A stretch of DNA of 56,050 nucleotides, from positions 1 to 56,050 of the forward strand of contig JAQBVJ010000038.1 of NCBI GenBank assembly GCA_027623235.1, read 5' to 3'. The notes beneath the pieces are model-generated. The model searched no databases. It had not been told where the DNA came from and saw nothing but the letters and a program-made list of their open reading frames with translations. The DNA is from Planctomycetota bacterium (lineage in GTDB: Bacteria; Planctomycetota; Planctomycetia; Planctomycetales; Planctomycetaceae). The position numbers and the translations under genes were made by a program. Positions 53,809 to 56,050 of the stretch are shown here, piece by piece (the first letter of the stretch is position 1; each line of letters opens with the position of its first letter).

Positions 53809-55974
53809 ATGCGTTCGGACTGGCACGGCTCACAACGCCTCGGCAGTTTCGCGTCGCTCGGCAAGACGTCGAAAAGCAAAAACACCGGAGAGCCGCATTT
53901 CGATTCCGGCCTCGTGGATGGTTCGCCCGTTGCGATCGATGGTGGATTACTGGGTGACGCGATCACTCGGACACGCGACTGGCTGCTCAACGCGCAGCAC
54001 CCCGATGGCTTCTGGGTGGGTGAGCTCGAAGGCGACACGATCCTCGAATCCGAGTACATCCTGCTGCTCACATGGCTGGGCCGAGGCAACTCGGACGAGG
54101 TCAAACGGGCCGCGCGGTACATCGAGAAACTGCAACTCGCCTCAGGTGGCTGGGCGATTTATCCCGGCGGCCCGCTGGAGACATCGGCCTCAGTGAAGGC
54201 CTACTGGGCGATGAAAATTGCCGGGCATTCGGCCGACGAAGAACAGATGCAGCGAGCACGAGCGGCGATCCTCGCCGCGGGTGGTGCGGAGACGATCAAC
54301 AGTTTTACGCGATTCTACCTCGCGCTGCTCGGGCAGATTTCCTACGAGAAATGTCCGGCCGTGCCGCCCGAACTGATCCTCATTCCGTCGTGGTGCCCGT
54401 TCAACATTTATGAAATGTCCGCGTGGTCGAGGACGATTCTTGTTCCGCTGGCGGTGATGTGGGCTCACAAACCGATTCGCGATCTGCCGACGGACTGGAG
54501 CATCCCGGAGCTGTTTGTAGATTCGCCGAAGCGGCTGCCGCGTGCCATGCCGCCTGCGCAGGTGGTCGACGAGCTGCGGGAGCGCCGCTGGATTAACTGG
54601 CAGGCGTTCTTTAACGGAGTCGATTCGACTCTCAAGCTGATTGAGACTTTGCGTCTGCGACCATTTCGTCGCATGGCACTGGCGAAGGCGGAGGCCTGGA
54701 TCGTTGAGCGGCTGCAGGACAGCGACGGTTTGGGTGCGATCTTTCCGCCGATTATCTGGACTGTCATTGCGCTGCGGTGCCAGGGCTACGGTGAGGATTC
54801 GCCCGAGGTGCAGTCGCAGCTCGATGAACTGAAGGCGCTCGTCATTTCCGAGGGGGACGCGGATCGGCTGCAGCCGTGCAAATCTCCTGTGTGGGATACA
54901 GCGATCGCCGCGATCGCTCTTCGAGATGCGGGCGTCCGGCCCGAGCATCCTCACATGCGCCGCGCGGTTGACTGGCTGCTTTCGAAAGAGGTCCGTCAGT
55001 CGGGCGACTGGTCCGTCCGGAATCCAGAACAGGAACCGGCCGGCTGGTTTTTCGAATTCAATAACCGTTTCTACCCGGACGTCGATGACACCTGCATGGT
55101 CGTGATGGCTCTCGCACGGTGTCTGCCTTCGGTGGCCGAGTGGGATGCCGACTTCCTGCTCGATGACTGGAGCCCTCACGAAAACGACAAAGACGCGTCG
55201 GCGGTGATCGCGGCTCGTCACGAGGACTCGCGGCTGACGGCTGGCCATGTCGAGCAGATGCTGCCGACGCTCGGTGCGATTCATCGCGGAGCCCGCTGGA
55301 TCCTTACGATGCAGTGTGAGGACGGCGGCTGGGGAGCGTTCGACCGGGACAACAATCGAGAACTGTTTACTCAGGTTCCGTTCGCGGATCACAACGCGAT
55401 GATCGATCCGAGTGCGGCTGATCTGACTGCGCGGATGCTCGAAATGTTCGCCGACCTGAACGTGCCGATGGAACATCCCGCGGTCGAAAAAGCGATCCCC
55501 TATTTGTGGGCCGAGCAGGACAACGACTTCTGCTGGTACGGTCGCTGGGGCGTCAACTACATCTACGGCACGTGGCAGACGCTGGTCGGTCTGGCACGGA
55601 TCGGCGTGCCGCTGACGGATGCCCGTCTGCGGAAGGCCGCAAACTGGCTGAAGTACGTGCAGCAGGAATCCGGAGCCTGGGGCGAATCGCCCGCCAGTTA
55701 TGACGACCCGTCGCTCAAGGGGCGAGGCCCGGCGACGGCGTCTCAAACGGCGTGGGCCATCATGGGACTCATCGCGGCCGGCGAAGGCGATTCGGACGCG
55801 GTCCGGCACGGAGTCGCCTGGCTCATCGACAACCAGAACGAAGACGGCACCTGGACGGAAGACTGGTGGACCGGAACCGGCTTTCCGAAAGTCTTTTACC
55901 TCAAGTACCACCTCTACCGAATCTCGTTTCCGCTGATGGCTCTCAGTCGGTTTGCCCGGCTGAGGAACCGTTAG
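53809..55974 (+). CDS. shc: Squalene-hopene cyclase
   Basis: A 721-residue triterpene cyclase making hopene or hopanol from squalene. The catalytic DXDD motif is DVDDTCM (residues 424-427), and five QW repeats are visible: QHPDGFWVGEL, QLASGGWAIYPGG, QCEDGGWGAFDRDNN, QQESGAWGESPASY and QNEDGTWTEDWW. Length is slightly above the usual 630-700 because of a polar N-terminal extension. The start at 53809 follows GGGAAGGA. The protein is complete. No other hopanoid genes lie in the window, so the gene stands alone here. Membrane association through the usual hydrophobic patch is expected. Confidence 0.95.
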   Translation: MRSDWHGSQRLGSFASLGKTSKSKNTGEPHFDSGLVDGSPVAIDGGLLGDAITRTRDWLLNAQHPDGFWVGELEGDTILESEYILLLTWLGRGNSDEVKRAARYIEKLQLASGGWAIYPGGPLETSASVKAYWAMKIAGHSADEEQMQRARAAILAAGGAETINSFTRFYLALLGQISYEKCPAVPPELILIPSWCPFNIYEMSAWSRTILVPLAVMWAHKPIRDLPTDWSIPELFVDSPKRLPRAMPPAQVVDELRERRWINWQAFFNGVDSTLKLIETLRLRPFRRMALAKAEAWIVERLQDSDGLGAIFPPIIWTVIALRCQGYGEDSPEVQSQLDELKALVISEGDADRLQPCKSPVWDTAIAAIALRDAGVRPEHPHMRRAVDWLLSKEVRQSGDWSVRNPEQEPAGWFFEFNNRFYPDVDDTCMVVMALARCLPSVAEWDADFLLDDWSPHENDKDASAVIAARHEDSRLTAGHVEQMLPTLGAIHRGARWILTMQCEDGGWGAFDRDNNRELFTQVPFADHNAMIDPSAADLTARMLEMFADLNVPMEHPAVEKAIPYLWAEQDNDFCWYGRWGVNYIYGTWQTLVGLARIGVPLTDARLRKAANWLKYVQQESGAWGESPASYDDPSLKGRGPATASQTAWAIMGLIAAGEGDSDAVRHGVAWLIDNQNEDGTWTEDWWTGTGFPKVFYLKYHLYRISFPLMALSRFARLRNR

Positions 55975-56050
55975 CAGTCCGTTAACCCGGATTATTCATG
56001 ACTGGGGAGGAAAAGGAGCCTCCGAGCGATTACAAAGCGTTGTGTATCAA

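Noticed and set aside
54190..55911. 573-codon minus-strand frame opposite squalene-hopene cyclase
   Set aside because: The cyclase has DXDD and QW motifs along its full length; the opposite frame has no motif or start signal.

Overview
The window looks like chromosomal DNA of a member of the phylum Planctomycetota. The evidence is the gene families: two Cys- or YTV-type repeat surface proteins, two DUF1501 proteins with a DUF1549/DUF1553 partner, two formylglycine sulfatases, a Hanks-type kinase, a squalene-hopene cyclase, and many short palindromic interspersed repeats. Base composition is evenly GC-rich. I found no tRNA, rRNA or CRISPR array. Most genes are accounted for by recognisable families; the genus cannot be fixed from the sequence alone.

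Layout. 1-7.4 kb: a Cys-rich YTV-repeat secreted protein, a sugar isomerase-like TIM barrel, a hydroxyacid-oxoacid transhydrogenase-like Fe-alcohol dehydrogenase, a DJ-1/PfpI protein, a small membrane protein with a PQQ-propeller protein, and a DUF4177-like protein. 7.3-11.4 kb, minus strand: kinase, six-TM ABC-type membrane domain, an uncharacterised protein, a DUF692/MNIO enzyme, and a 43-residue peptide ending in repeated Cys-Cys-Arg units. I read the last four as a candidate RiPP (ribosomally made, modified peptide) locus; it is the most novel item here. 11.8-17.6 kb: ThiF/MoeB-type E1 enzyme, an IS1182-like remnant inside a repeat, a 5'-truncated carboxypeptidase-regulatory-like gene, TruD, and a sulfatase. 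18.2-28 kb: a second repeat-rich secreted protein, a mercuric-reductase-like flavoprotein, an M20 peptidase with a class III aminotransferase, a CBS-GGDEF protein, and a HEAT-repeat protein. 28-34.7 kb: a translationally coupled DUF1501-DUF1549/1553 pair, a zinc-ribbon protein, PurQ, and a phytoene-desaturase-like oxidoreductase.

34.8-47 kb is a nitrate assimilation region: a divergent beta-barrel porin, then NarK, NirB fused to a NirD-like Rieske domain, a GNAT enzyme, a DmsB-DmsC-type fusion (four [4Fe-4S] clusters plus a membrane anchor), and an assimilatory nitrate reductase. A good sigma-54 -24/-12 match precedes narK. Nitrate would enter through the porin and NarK, be reduced by the molybdenum enzyme fed by the membrane iron-sulfur fusion, and nitrite would be reduced to ammonium by NirBD. 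The fusion and nitrate reductase genes are separated by a 565-bp element with terminal inverted repeats that carries a four-helix-bundle gene and is bounded by an ATGA duplication. 47-56 kb: a lipoprotein with an apparent frameshift in a pentanucleotide repeat, a zinc-ribbon/L12-like membrane protein, a DUF1501 protein, an LRR lipoprotein, a sulfatase, and squalene-hopene cyclase.

A recurring theme is palindromic repeats sitting between genes and, in at least two cases, inside reading frames (nitrate reductase and the DUF1549/1553 signal peptide).
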